Below are positions 34,839-43,788 of a stretch of DNA of 64,000 nt, one piece after another. Origin of the DNA: Nocardia salmonicida NBRC 13393 (GTDB lineage: Bacteria; Actinomycetota; Actinomycetes; Mycobacteriales; Mycobacteriaceae); NCBI RefSeq assembly GCF_001613085.1, contig NZ_BDBR01000002.1:248001-312000 (forward strand), read 5' to 3'. The stretch's first letter is position 1, and the number at the start of each line of letters is the position of its first letter. The notes beneath the pieces are model-generated. The model made no database searches. It was not told where the DNA came from and was given only the letters and a program-made list of their open reading frames with translations. A program made the translations under genes and the position numbers.

Positions 34839-36161
34839 TCACAATCCGCCGACCGGACCGGCTACTCCGAGCAGGGTCGTTTGCACCTGTAGAAGGTGGT
34901 CGATGTCGCCTTCGGTGTCGGCGACGGCGTTGCTGTAGAGGAAGCTCTCGCCGAGGCGGACCAGGGCGAAAGCCAGGGTTGTTCGGTCGATCGGGGGGCG
35001 GTATCCGTCCTGTTCCTGGGCGCGCTGAATGAGTCGCTCGACCAGTGCGACGCTGCCGCGATGCACCGGTCCGTCGGCCTGCGTGACCAGGCGGAGGGCC
35101 GCCGGTGATTCGTTCTGGAGATAGGTGCGCAGTGCCGGGTCGGCCGCCAGGCGGCGCAGTATTCGATCGAAGACTTCGGAGATGCGGTGGGCGCCGCGGC
35201 TGTCGCACTCGCTGTCGATCGCGTTGAGCAGGCGTTCGAACTGACGGGCTATGGCGATACCGAGCAGGTCTTCTCTGGTGCCGAATCGGCGGTAGATGGT
35301 GGTGCGGCTGATCCCGAGTTCCGTTGCTACGGCATGTAATTCCAGACGTTCACCGCGAAGGAAGATACGGATCGCGGTGTCGAGCACATCATTGGGGGGT
35401 GCGGTGGGGGACAGGAGTGGAGCCGACTGTGTATTGCGGGGCCGCGGTGCGTCGCCCGGCGAGGTCGCCTCATCAGGCAGGGATGGTTCTGTGGTCGGTG
35501 TTGTGCCTTCATCGACCCCACGCACGGCAGCCGGATCGAGATGGCGCATCGCCGCGACGATGATCGAGACCGTCAGATTCGCGGCCGCGGTGAAATCGAG
35601 GTGCTGTGCGAGGGCTTGCTGCACCCCGCGCACCCCGATGTCGGCGATCGCCGCCGCGCAGAAATCGGCACTGGCGCCCCATTGCAGGTCGGCGCCACCG
35701 TATTCGTGCCGGATCAGTTCGGCGACGGTGTCGGTGACCGACTGGATCGTGGCGGTCCGTACTTCGTGTGACCGTCCCGCCGTCGGCGCCCCGAACAGTA
35801 CGTGGAAGCCCTCGGCGTGGGTGGCGGCGAAATCGAACAGTGCGCGCGTTGTCGTCGCGATGTGCCGGTCGAGATCGAAACCCTGTGCGCGCCGGTAGCT
35901 TTCCCGCATCCACTCCAGCAGGCTCGCCGCCTCGCGGCGCACACACGCGTCGAAGAGCTGTTCCTTGGTTCCGAAGTGCGCGTACAGCGTGGGTTTGGAG
36001 GTTTCGGCCGCGGTGGCCAGTTGCTCCATGGTGACGTTGTCGAAGCCGTGCGCGGCGAATACCGAGAGCACTCCGTCGAGCAGCGTGTCGTCGGATGGCC
36101 GCACCGCCGTGGAACGGCGGCGCGGCCGGTCGTCGGCCGACTCCGAATCGGACCTGGTCAT
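34839..36161 (-). CDS. Tandem fusion of two TetR-family regulators
   Basis: A 440-residue protein holding two complete TetR units. Unit 1 (about 22-212) has the HTH NVTMEQLATAAETSKPTLYA then HFGTKEQLF (residues 42-70). A Pro/Ser/Thr-rich linker (about 213-255) follows. Unit 2 (about 256-440) has ELHAVATELGISRTTIYRRF (274-293) and a C-terminal domain like the QsdR group, with PALRTYLQNESPAALRLVTQ. TetR proteins normally act as dimers of about 200 residues, so a covalent pair could bind as a pseudo-dimer or recognise two sites. It lies 17 bases after the lipase gene on the same strand and probably controls that gene and the divergent lipid operon. The ribosome binding site is weak. Confidence 0.85.
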   Translation of the reverse strand: MTRSDSESADDRPRRRSTAVRPSDDTLLDGVLSVFAAHGFDNVTMEQLATAAETSKPTLYAHFGTKEQLFDACVRREAASLLEWMRESYRRAQGFDLDRHIATTTRALFDFAATHAEGFHVLFGAPTAGRSHEVRTATIQSVTDTVAELIRHEYGGADLQWGASADFCAAAIADIGVRGVQQALAQHLDFTAAANLTVSIIVAAMRHLDPAAVRGVDEGTTPTTEPSLPDEATSPGDAPRPRNTQSAPLLSPTAPPNDVLDTAIRIFLRGERLELHAVATELGISRTTIYRRFGTREDLLGIAIARQFERLLNAIDSECDSRGAHRISEVFDRILRRLAADPALRTYLQNESPAALRLVTQADGPVHRGSVALVERLIQRAQEQDGYRPPIDRTTLAFALVRLGESFLYSNAVADTEGDIDHLLQVQTTLLGVAGPVGGL

Positions 36162-36178
36162 GATGGAGCAGACTACCG

Positions 36179-37162
36179 TCAGCCGTTGCGCGGGTGGGCG
36201 AAGCAGTTGACCGGCACTCGGTTGGCCGGATCGAGGGCGTTGAGAATGTGCTGTGCGACAACCGGATCCGAGGCGGCGCCGGCATGTTCGAAGATCGCGA
36301 GCGGGCACTGGTCCTGCACGACGATATTGGTGACGTTCGCGGCGATCGGTCCCATGCCGCTGGTATGCGGAGCCACCACCTGATCCCAGCGGGTCATGAT
36401 GAAGGTGTAGTCGATATCGGCGGGGTAGGCGTCACCGGAGTTCACCGCGTCGAGGTAGTCGGAGCCGCTCGTCATCTGCAGGCTCGCGCCGAATCCGAAT
36501 GCCTCGGAACGGAGTTGGAGGTCGTCCCAGACTCCGAGCAGGTCGAGAGCGCGGGCGATCAGCGCCTGACCGCCGGCTCTGGTGCCGTCGTTGAGCGGGG
36601 TCAGGTTCACCGACTTGGCGACCTTGGCCGCTCCGCCCAGGTACTTGATGTACCACCGCGGCATCACGGTGCCTTCCGAGTGGCCGACGAGGTCGACCTT
36701 CTGCGCTCCGGTAGCGGCGAGCACGCGATCCACGAACGGCGCGAGCTCCTGGGCTGATGATTCCCGCATCGACTTGGTGCCCGGAATCAGGTTCAACGGC
36801 ACCGGTGCGGCCGGGTCGAGGCCGTAGTTCAGGGCGAACACGCAGTAGCCGTTGTTCGCCAGCAGCGGCGCGATGGTCGTCCAGTTGGCGGCCATCGTCG
36901 CGGTGAGACCGTGCACCAGCACCACAGGTTCCGGATGTTCGGCGCTCGGGCGGCAGTTCCAGTCGTTGGCTCCGGGCGGGGAGGCCCGGTCGATGAAGTG
37001 GACGATTCCGGGAATCAGTCCGTACGGGACGGGGTACTGCGGAGCGGCCTGCGCGGTGGCGGGTGCACCGGCAGCGGCGGCGCAGGCCAGTGTCGCGGCC
37101 AGGATCAGCCGTTTCATGACGCCGGGGCGTCGGCGGTCGGTGGTTCGGGCGGGAGAAGACAT
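36179..37162 (-). CDS. Secreted class 2 lipase (alpha/beta hydrolase)
   Basis: A 327-residue exported lipase of the Streptomyces/Nocardia EstA-LipA type. The signal runs to about residue 40 (ATAQAAPQYP). The oxyanion-hole segment is VVLVHGLTATMAANW, the nucleophile elbow is VGHSEGTVMPRWYIKYLGG, and the catalytic Asp/His lie in the C-terminal third (NIVVQDQCP, PVVAQHILNALDP). It should release fatty acids from triacylglycerols or esters outside the cell. ATG 37162 follows AGGAG by 6 bases. Its divergent partner is the acyl-CoA degradation operon, with a 19-base palindrome between. Confidence 0.88.
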   Translation of the reverse strand: MSSPARTTDRRRPGVMKRLILAATLACAAAAGAPATAQAAPQYPVPYGLIPGIVHFIDRASPPGANDWNCRPSAEHPEPVVLVHGLTATMAANWTTIAPLLANNGYCVFALNYGLDPAAPVPLNLIPGTKSMRESSAQELAPFVDRVLAATGAQKVDLVGHSEGTVMPRWYIKYLGGAAKVAKSVNLTPLNDGTRAGGQALIARALDLLGVWDDLQLRSEAFGFGASLQMTSGSDYLDAVNSGDAYPADIDYTFIMTRWDQVVAPHTSGMGPIAANVTNIVVQDQCPLAIFEHAGAASDPVVAQHILNALDPANRVPVNCFAHPRNG

Positions 37163-37206
37163 GAGCACTCCTAGGACATCGTTGTACTGCCAGAAGTTCT
37201 AGCATG

Positions 37207-37225
37207 GCTTTACTAGAAGTAAAGC
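37207..37225. promoter_or_regulatory. 19-base palindrome between lipase and lipid operon
   Basis: GCTTTACT-AGA-AGTAAAGC is a perfect 8-base inverted repeat with a 3-base spacer. It lies 45 bases upstream of the lipase start and about 104 bases upstream of the divergent operon. It is a strong candidate operator for the tandem TetR encoded at the end of the lipase transcript. Confidence 0.65.
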
Positions 37226-37284
37226 TATATCGCCGCAAAACTCCCGTATTTGTTGGAGATCTGTTGACACGACGGCGAGCTTGA

Positions 37285-37310
37285 TGGAACGTCTACTTAT
37301 ATTCGTTCCA
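37285..37310. promoter_or_regulatory. Inverted repeat before the lipid operon
   Basis: TGGAACG (37285-37291) and CGTTCCA (37304-37310) form a 7-base inverted repeat around an A/T-rich 12-base spacer, ending 18 bases before the GTG start of the operon. It could be a regulator site or a leader hairpin just ahead of the GAGGAG ribosome binding site. Confidence 0.4.
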
Positions 37311-37328
37311 CTCGAGGAGTCATCTGAC

Positions 37329-38378
37329 GTGTGCCCGGCATCCATGCACAACACCGGCAGTGCTGCCGAACCGACCATCGACCGCGTCCACTTGCGCGAA
37401 TGGCTGATCTCGCTCGGTCTGCGGTGCGCGGGCCCGGTGGACGTCGCTCGCATCGGTGGGGGCAATTCCAACCTGACGTTCCTGGTCACCGACTCCGCCG
37501 GCCGCCGCTGGGTGCTGCGCCGACCGCCGCTGGGCGAGCTGCTCGCCTCGGCCCACGACGTCGTCCGCGAGGCGCGAGTCGTGGGCGCCTTGTTCGACAC
37601 CGAGGTGCCGGTGCCGCGGATTCTCGGGGTGGGTGCTCAGGACGGCGTCCCGATGGTCTTGCTCGAGCATGTCGAGGGTCAGGTCATCGAGGACATGTCC
37701 GTCGCGCAGAGGCTCACGCCCCATCAGCGTCGGGCCACGGCGCTGGCCTCGGTCCGCGCACTCGCGCAGGTACACGCCGTCGACCTCACCGCCACCGGAC
37801 TGACCGACCTGGCCGGACACCGTCCCTATGCCGAACGTCAGATCCGCCGCTGGTCCAGGCAAGGGGAACAGTCCCGAACCCGGGATCTCCCGCTGGTGGA
37901 TCAGCTCACCGATCGGCTGACCGCCGCGATCCCCGAACAGCGGGAACGAACGTTGGTGCACGGCGACTTCCACCTGCGCAACATAATCATCGCGTCCGGC
38001 GACGGTTCGATCACCGCGGTCCTCGACTGGGAGTTGTGCACCCTCGGCGACCCACTCGCCGACCTCGGCAGCCTGCTCGCCTATTGGACGGAGCCGGGCG
38101 AACCCGGGGTCGCGGGATTCGAGATGACCACGCTGCCGGGGTTCCCCAGCAGGCAGGAACTCGTCGACGAATACCTCGACCACACCGGACGTGACCCCGC
38201 GGCACTGGCCTTCTGGCACGCACTCGGGCTCTGGAAGCTGGCGATCATCGCCGAAGGCGTGCGGCGCCGAGCACTCGACAACCCGGACAACAGCGGCCAT
38301 GCCGGGGCCCCGACGACCGAACAGATCGATCACCTCGTCGAGCTCGCCGACGTGGTGGCCACCGCTACCGGCATCTGA
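37329..38378 (+). CDS. APH-family phosphotransferase (ACAD10-like kinase)
   Basis: A 349-residue aminoglycoside-phosphotransferase-fold kinase. Visible motifs are the glycine-rich IGGGNSNLTFLVTDSAGRRW, the Brenner-type catalytic loop LVHGDFHLRNII and the metal motif LDWELCTLGDPLADLGSLLA. Such kinases next to acyl-CoA dehydrogenases are thought to phosphorylate hydroxylated acyl chains (the ACAD10/11 pathway), which fits this operon. GTG 37329 is 9 bases after GAGGAG; ATG 37344 is an alternative. It is the first of five closely spaced genes. Confidence 0.87.
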   Translation: MCPASMHNTGSAAEPTIDRVHLREWLISLGLRCAGPVDVARIGGGNSNLTFLVTDSAGRRWVLRRPPLGELLASAHDVVREARVVGALFDTEVPVPRILGVGAQDGVPMVLLEHVEGQVIEDMSVAQRLTPHQRRATALASVRALAQVHAVDLTATGLTDLAGHRPYAERQIRRWSRQGEQSRTRDLPLVDQLTDRLTAAIPEQRERTLVHGDFHLRNIIIASGDGSITAVLDWELCTLGDPLADLGSLLAYWTEPGEPGVAGFEMTTLPGFPSRQELVDEYLDHTGRDPAALAFWHALGLWKLAIIAEGVRRRALDNPDNSGHAGAPTTEQIDHLVELADVVATATGI

Positions 38379-38406
38379 CCACCAGCGCAGAAAGACGACA
38401 ACCACC

Positions 38407-39564
38407 ATGCAATTGGCACTGACCGGCGACGAGATCGCCTTCCGCAGTCATCTGCGGTCCCTGTATCGCAACGAAGTCCCACCCGAGATCCGCGATGGCG
38501 TGCGGGAAGGACGCGAGCTCAGCCGCGAGGCGCTCGTCACCACCCAGCGCATCCTCGATGCCAACCGCATCGCGGTGCCGAACTGGCCGCAACAGTGGGG
38601 TGGCCGGGACTGGACCCCGATTCAACGCCATCTCTGGCACGACGAGATGGCGCTCGCGTCGGTACCGGAACCGCTGACCTTCAATGTCGACATGATCGGC
38701 CCGGTCATCGCCCGGTTCGGCACCGAGGAACAGAAAGCCCGGTTCCTGCCCCCGACCGCCAACCTCGACATCTGGTGGTGCCAGGGGTTTTCCGAACCCG
38801 AAGCGGGCTCGGACCTCGCCTCCCTGCGTACCGCCGCGACTCGCGACGGCAACGACTACGTCGTCAACGGGCAGAAGATCTGGACCAGCATGGCCCAGTA
38901 CGCGGACTGGATGTTCTGCCTGGTCCGTACCGACCCCGGTGCGGCGAAGAAGCAAGCGGGAATCTCGCTGTTGTTGATCCCGATGGACGCGGCCGGGGTC
39001 ACGGTGCGGCCGATCGAGCTCATCGGCGGCAGCCGCGAGGTGAACGAGGTGTTCCTCGACGACGTCCGAGTGCCGGTCGAACATCGTGTCGGACAGGAGA
39101 ATCAAGGCTGGACCTACGCGAAATACCTGCTCGGCAACGAGCGCACCGGCATGGCCGCGATCGGACGCACCAAAGTCCGGCTGTCCACGATCAAAACGCG
39201 TGCCCGTCACACCCGGGTAGGCAAGGGCACGCTACTCGACGACCCGCTGTTCGCCGCGCGGCTCACCGAACTCGAAAACGAAACGCTCGCACTGGAATTG
39301 ATCCAGATCGGCGCGATCGCCGGAGCGAAGCAAGACCGGACCGCGCAGACGGCATCGATTCTGAAACTCCGTGGCAGCCAACTCCAGCAGGCCGCCACCG
39401 AACTGATGATGGAGGTCGCGGGTCCGAGCGCGCTCCTGCCGGACCACAACCGATGGGTGGGCCGCAGCACCGCCGCCTACCTGAACTGCCGCAAGACATC
39501 CATCTACGGAGGATCGACCGAGGTGCAGCGCGGCATCGTCGCCTCGACGATCCTCGGACTGTGA
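38407..39564 (+). CDS. Acyl-CoA dehydrogenase, large-subunit type
   Basis: A 385-residue FAD enzyme with the ACAD motifs WWCQGFSEPEAGSDLASLRT and WTYAKYLLGNERTGMAAIGR, and the C-terminal TSIYGGSTEVQRGIVASTIL. It should oxidise an acyl-CoA to the 2-enoyl form. The next gene is a second, smaller ACAD 9 bases away. Paired unequal acyl-CoA dehydrogenases in actinobacteria (for example FadE26/FadE27) form alpha2beta2 complexes for branched or steroid side chains, and this pair likely does the same. Confidence 0.9.
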   Translation: MQLALTGDEIAFRSHLRSLYRNEVPPEIRDGVREGRELSREALVTTQRILDANRIAVPNWPQQWGGRDWTPIQRHLWHDEMALASVPEPLTFNVDMIGPVIARFGTEEQKARFLPPTANLDIWWCQGFSEPEAGSDLASLRTAATRDGNDYVVNGQKIWTSMAQYADWMFCLVRTDPGAAKKQAGISLLLIPMDAAGVTVRPIELIGGSREVNEVFLDDVRVPVEHRVGQENQGWTYAKYLLGNERTGMAAIGRTKVRLSTIKTRARHTRVGKGTLLDDPLFAARLTELENETLALELIQIGAIAGAKQDRTAQTASILKLRGSQLQQAATELMMEVAGPSALLPDHNRWVGRSTAAYLNCRKTSIYGGSTEVQRGIVASTILGL

Positions 39565-39573
39565 GCCCAGACC

Positions 39574-40659
39574 ATGAATTTCGAACCGACCGCGGAACAA
39601 GCGATGTTGCGCGACACCGTCAGCGACGTGCTGGCCGATCCTGCGCCTGCGGCGTCGGATGATCTGTGGGCAACTTTCGCTGACCTCGGGTTGCTCGGGC
39701 TGACCTTTCCCGAATCCGACGGTGGCCAGGGTGCGGGTCCGATCGAGGCCATGATCGTGATGTCGGAACTCGGCGCCTGCCCGGCCCGGATCCCGGTACT
39801 CGACTGCGCCTACCTACCGGGGAGCCTGCTGGTCGAGGCGGCCAGTCCCGGCCAGCGCCGCGAACTGCTGCCGAAGGTCGCGGCGGGGGACCTGCGGCTC
39901 GCGTTCGCACACGAGGAGCTGTGCTCGCGCTGGCCACTGCGAACCTTCTCGACGGCTGCGGTCCGGCGGGGCGCTTCGTGGCGAGTGAGCGGGCGTAAGT
40001 CACCCGTTCTCTACGGTGCCGAAGCGGACCTGCTCGTTGTCAGCGCGACCGGGCCCGACGGTGTCGGCCTGTTCCTCGTCGACCCCGCCGACGCGGGCGT
40101 GACCAGGCGTGGAAGTGCCACCCATGACGGTATGCGCGCGGCCGACATCGTCTTCGAACAGGCCGCCGCCGAGCCCTTGGCCGCGCTGGGCGCCGACTCG
40201 GCCATCGAAGCTGCCCAGATCGCGGCCCAGGCCGCGCTGTGCGCCGAGGCTGTGGGCGCGATGACCGAGGCCTTGCGTATCACTGCCGAATATCTTTGTA
40301 CGCGAAGACAGTTCGGTGTTCCCTTGCGGAGCTTCCAGGCGCTCACCCACCGCGCCGCCGACATGCACATCGCGGTTGCGCTCGCCCACGGCATGTCCGT
40401 ATACGCCTCGACGGCGTTGGCGGACGGCCTGATCGACCAGACGGTGGCCTCGCGGGCGAAGCTGCGTGTCGGGCGGTCGGCACGGTTCGTCGGTCAAGAG
40501 GCTGTCCAACTGCACGGCGGCATCGGAATGACCGAGGAGCATCCGATATCGCGCTACTTCGCGCGGCTCACCGCCATCGAACAGACGCTCGGAAATTCTG
40601 ATGACCATCTGCGATACCTGATGGACCGGGTCGCCGAGTACGACATGGTCGACCTGTGA
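39574..40659 (+). CDS. Acyl-CoA dehydrogenase, partner subunit
   Basis: A 361-residue ACAD-fold protein. The N-terminal domain is helical (MNFEPTAEQAMLRDTVSDVL), the middle beta domain is poorly conserved, and the C-terminal part reads LCTRRQFGVPLRSFQALTHR then VQLHGGIGMTEEHPISRYFA. These match the small-subunit members of heteromeric dehydrogenases, which often lack one half of the FAD or catalytic site. It is 9 bases after the large-subunit gene and overlaps the next gene by 4 bases. Confidence 0.88.
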   Translation: MNFEPTAEQAMLRDTVSDVLADPAPAASDDLWATFADLGLLGLTFPESDGGQGAGPIEAMIVMSELGACPARIPVLDCAYLPGSLLVEAASPGQRRELLPKVAAGDLRLAFAHEELCSRWPLRTFSTAAVRRGASWRVSGRKSPVLYGAEADLLVVSATGPDGVGLFLVDPADAGVTRRGSATHDGMRAADIVFEQAAAEPLAALGADSAIEAAQIAAQAALCAEAVGAMTEALRITAEYLCTRRQFGVPLRSFQALTHRAADMHIAVALAHGMSVYASTALADGLIDQTVASRAKLRVGRSARFVGQEAVQLHGGIGMTEEHPISRYFARLTAIEQTLGNSDDHLRYLMDRVAEYDMVDL

Positions 40660-42155
40660 AGCCCGCGGTCACCGGGCGACCGGTCGTCGAGGTCACCGGC
40701 GGCAAGGTGCGTGGCCGGACGGTCGACGGTGTCAGTGCGTTTCTCGGAGTGCCTTTCGCAGCCTCCCCGGTGGGACTTGCTCGCTTCCGGGCACCGGCGC
40801 CAGTCCTGGGCTGGACGGGGATTCGAGAGGCGGACGCACTCGGCCCGACGTGCCTGCAGGGCGCGTACCCGCCTGGTATCGAACAGATCTTGGGCACGCA
40901 CCTGGTCGCGGGGACTGAATGCTTGAACCTGAACATCTGGACGCCCGACCCCGGCGGGGGCGGCCTGCCGGTCATGGTGTGGATCCACGGAGGTGCGTTC
41001 GTGCACGGGTCCAACGCGGTACCGGCGTACGACGGAACCGCCTTCGCCCGTGACGGGGTGGTGCTCGTGGCGATCAATTACCGGCTCGGTGCTGCGGGCT
41101 TCGCCGTGCTCGACGGGGCACCGGCCAATCGCGGCCTGCTCGATCAGCTGTTCGCGCTGGCCTGGGTGCGTGAGAACGTGCGGGCGTTCGGCGGAGATCC
41201 CGACAATGTCACGGTCTTCGGCGAATCAGCGGGTGCGATGAGCGTCGCTTCGTTGCTGAGCTCGCCCGCCGCCACCGGGCTGTTCGCACGGGCGATCATG
41301 CAGAGCGGCAACGGCGGCGTCGCGGCGACCGTCGACGATGCTCGTGTGCTGAGTGGCGAACTCGCTGAGGCATTGGGTGTGCCCGCGACCGCGGAAGCCT
41401 TCGCGGCAGTGTCACCTTCGGCGCTGCTGGCCGCGCAGGAGTCGGTTCGTGCGGCCTTGTCCCGCGATCCTGACCCGGCGCGCTGGGGGGAGTCGGTGCT
41501 GGTCGCCGGGGCCGGCATGAGTTTCTTTCCGGTCGTGGACGGCGATGTTCTTCCCGCGGTACCCGTCGAGGCGATCGCGGCGGGATCCGCCCGTGGCATC
41601 GCCTTGCTCGCGGGCTGCACCACCGAGGAGTTCCGGCTTTTCACGGTGCCGACCGGACTCGGGGACGCGATCACTGTCGACGCGCTACCGTTCGCGCTCG
41701 CACGCTTCGGCATCGGCGCTTCGTCGATCAGGCGGTACGCCGCCAACCGTCCCGCGGCGACCGCGGGTGACCTGCTCGCGGCGATGGTGACCGACGCGGT
41801 ATTCCGTGGTCCCACCAGGGAACTCGTCGAATCGCAGACCGCTGTCGACACCCCGGCGTTCCTGTACGAGTTCGGGTGGCGGCGCGCGGATCTGGGTGCG
41901 ATACACGGACTCGAGGTGCCGTTCGTCTTCGACACCTTGGCCGTGGCGACCAGCCTCACCGGTCCGAATCCGCCACAGCGGATCGCTGACGAAATGCACT
42001 CGGCCTGGATCGGGTTCGCCACCCATGGTGACCCCGGCTGGCCCCGCTACGCCGAGGACAAGCTGGTCATGACCTTCGACGAGCCTTCCTCGCAGCTGGT
42101 CGGCAATCCGCGTGCCGAGGAAAACGCGACGCGCCACCCAGGACGACAGGACTGA
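40656..42155 (+). CDS. Type B carboxylesterase
   Basis: A 499-residue cytoplasmic esterase. It has FLGVPFAASPVGLARFRAP near the N-terminus, WIHGGAFVHGSN as the oxyanion-hole motif and VTVFGESAGAMSVASLLSS with the catalytic serine. GCTTEEFRLF and a late His region complete the triad. It should cleave ester groups from an acyl or aromatic substrate before or after activation. The GTG start overlaps the previous stop (GTGA) and the next gene begins 2 bases after its end, so it is firmly inside the operon. Confidence 0.88.
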   Translation: MKPAVTGRPVVEVTGGKVRGRTVDGVSAFLGVPFAASPVGLARFRAPAPVLGWTGIREADALGPTCLQGAYPPGIEQILGTHLVAGTECLNLNIWTPDPGGGGLPVMVWIHGGAFVHGSNAVPAYDGTAFARDGVVLVAINYRLGAAGFAVLDGAPANRGLLDQLFALAWVRENVRAFGGDPDNVTVFGESAGAMSVASLLSSPAATGLFARAIMQSGNGGVAATVDDARVLSGELAEALGVPATAEAFAAVSPSALLAAQESVRAALSRDPDPARWGESVLVAGAGMSFFPVVDGDVLPAVPVEAIAAGSARGIALLAGCTTEEFRLFTVPTGLGDAITVDALPFALARFGIGASSIRRYAANRPAATAGDLLAAMVTDAVFRGPTRELVESQTAVDTPAFLYEFGWRRADLGAIHGLEVPFVFDTLAVATSLTGPNPPQRIADEMHSAWIGFATHGDPGWPRYAEDKLVMTFDEPSSQLVGNPRAEENATRHPGRQD

Positions 42156-42157
42156 CC

Positions 42158-43669
42158 ATGGCAAATCTTTTCGATCCCGTTCGCCGGCATGCCGATACCC
42201 ACCCCGACACGGTGGCCGTTCGCGGCGAAAGTTCCGTCCCCGGCGACGTCGCCGCGTGGACTTATCACCAATTGCGTTCGAGGAGTATCAATTACGCCGC
42301 GGCGCTGGTCGCGGCGGGGCTGCGGGTCGGGGATCGCGTGCTGCTCGTCGCACCGTCGGTACCCGAATTCGTCGTCGCCTACCTGGGGATTCAGGTGGCC
42401 GGTGCCGTGGTGGTACCGATCAACACGATGTCGACCCGGCACGAAGTCGACTATGTCCTCGACGATGCGGGCTGCGCGCTCGTCATCGCCTGGCACGCAC
42501 TCGGTCCCGCCGCCTCGTCGGCGGCACAGGCGCGCGGCGTGCCCGTCTGGAACCTACGCCCCGGCGCGGACGCGGGTCTCGCGTCGACGGAGGTTCGTGA
42601 CCGTGACCCCGACGACACCGCGGCGATCCTCTACACATCGGGCACCACCGGTCGTCCCAAGGGCGCGCAACTGACCGTGTCGAATCTGCTGTCCGCGGGC
42701 GAGATCGGCGTCGCGTGCAGCCGTTCGACGCGGTCGGACCGCACGGGCACAGCGCTGCCGCTGTTCCATGTCTTCGGCCAGGCCTCGGTGATGATGACAA
42801 CCTTCACCGCCGGTGGGTCGCTGTCGTTGCTCTCCCGATTCGACGCGCAGGCGATGACGGCGATGTTGCGCCGCGATCGGCTCACCGTCATGGTCGGCGT
42901 ACCGACCATGTGGAACGCGATGCTGCACACCGCGGGCGACGCCGACTCCGCCGACTTCGCCCACCTGCGGATCGCCGTCTCCGGCGGCGCGTCATTGCCC
43001 GCCGCGGTGACCAGGGAATTCCGGGCGCGCTTCGGCTGCACGCTGCTCGAGGGGTACGGGCTCACCGAAACTACGGCGATGGGCACCTTCACCGACATCG
43101 AGCGGGATGCGAAGGCCGGATCCGTCGGCGGTCCGACGCCGTTCACCCGGATCGAGGTCAGGGACGAGGCGGGCCACCCGTGCCCGCCGTCGAGTGTCGG
43201 TGAGATATTCATCCGCGGCGCGACAGTGATGAAGGGGTATTGGGAGCGACCGTCCGACACCGCCGATGTTCTCGACCACGAGGGCTGGTTGCGCACCGGG
43301 GACCTGGGTGTCGTCGATGCCGACGGGGACCTGCGCATCGTCGACCGAGCCAAGGACCTCATCATTCGTGGCGGCTACAACGTCTATCCGAGCGAGGTCG
43401 AGGAGATCCTGTTCGCCCATCCCGACATCGTCGAGGTGGCCGTGATCGGTGTTCCGGACGACCACTACGGCGAGGAGGTCGCCGCCGTCGTCGTGCGGCA
43501 CCCGGAATCAGTGCTCGAAGCCGCCGACGTGGCGGCGTGGGCCCGAGAACGACTCTCCGCGTACAAGATCCCGCGCGTGATCCAGTTCGTCGACGCCTTG
43601 CCCAGGGGAGCCACGGGCAAGATCCTCAAGCGGGCCATCGACCGGCGAACCCTCGGTGGAATCGTCTGA
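42158..43669 (+). CDS. Acyl-CoA synthetase (FadD-type AMP-binding ligase)
   Basis: A 503-residue adenylate-forming enzyme. It has the P-loop-like AILYTSGTTGRPKGAQLTVS, the A5 motif LEGYGLTETTAMGTF, the A7 motif GWLRTGDLGVVDADGDLRIV, the hinge DLIIRGGYNVYPSEVEEIL and the A10 lysine motif PRGATGKILKRAI. It activates a carboxylic acid to acyl-CoA for the two dehydrogenases encoded upstream. It is the last gene of the operon, followed by a 119-base gap with a palindrome. Confidence 0.92.
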   Translation: MANLFDPVRRHADTHPDTVAVRGESSVPGDVAAWTYHQLRSRSINYAAALVAAGLRVGDRVLLVAPSVPEFVVAYLGIQVAGAVVVPINTMSTRHEVDYVLDDAGCALVIAWHALGPAASSAAQARGVPVWNLRPGADAGLASTEVRDRDPDDTAAILYTSGTTGRPKGAQLTVSNLLSAGEIGVACSRSTRSDRTGTALPLFHVFGQASVMMTTFTAGGSLSLLSRFDAQAMTAMLRRDRLTVMVGVPTMWNAMLHTAGDADSADFAHLRIAVSGGASLPAAVTREFRARFGCTLLEGYGLTETTAMGTFTDIERDAKAGSVGGPTPFTRIEVRDEAGHPCPPSSVGEIFIRGATVMKGYWERPSDTADVLDHEGWLRTGDLGVVDADGDLRIVDRAKDLIIRGGYNVYPSEVEEILFAHPDIVEVAVIGVPDDHYGEEVAAVVVRHPESVLEAADVAAWARERLSAYKIPRVIQFVDALPRGATGKILKRAIDRRTLGGIV

Positions 43670-43670
43670 C

Positions 43671-43685
43671 AGTAACAATGTTACT
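43671..43685. promoter_or_regulatory. 15-base palindrome upstream of the LIP lipase
   Basis: AGTAAC-AAT-GTTACT is a perfect 6-base inverted repeat with a 3-base spacer. It begins one base after the ligase stop codon and lies 103 bases before the secreted lipase start. It is a likely TetR operator for the lipase unit; the TetR at 46088 is the nearest candidate regulator. Confidence 0.55.
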
Positions 43686-43788
43686 CTCTACCGGGCGCTG
43701 GTGTGACAGGCATCATGATCTGCTTCTCCGGCGACCTGAGTCACTGCGGCGACGACGCCGGTCAGTGGTGTCGACTGAGAGGTTCTCG

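Noticed and set aside
37255..37303. TTGACA near 37264 as the -35 of the lipid operon
   Set aside because: The A/T-rich candidate -10 (TATATT near 37298) is about 28 bases away instead of 16-18, so the pair does not form a promoter.
43671..43685. KstR-type steroid regulator site
   Set aside because: KstR sites have AAC-N2-GTT spacing; here the spacing is 3 and flanks differ, so steroid control is not supported by this motif.
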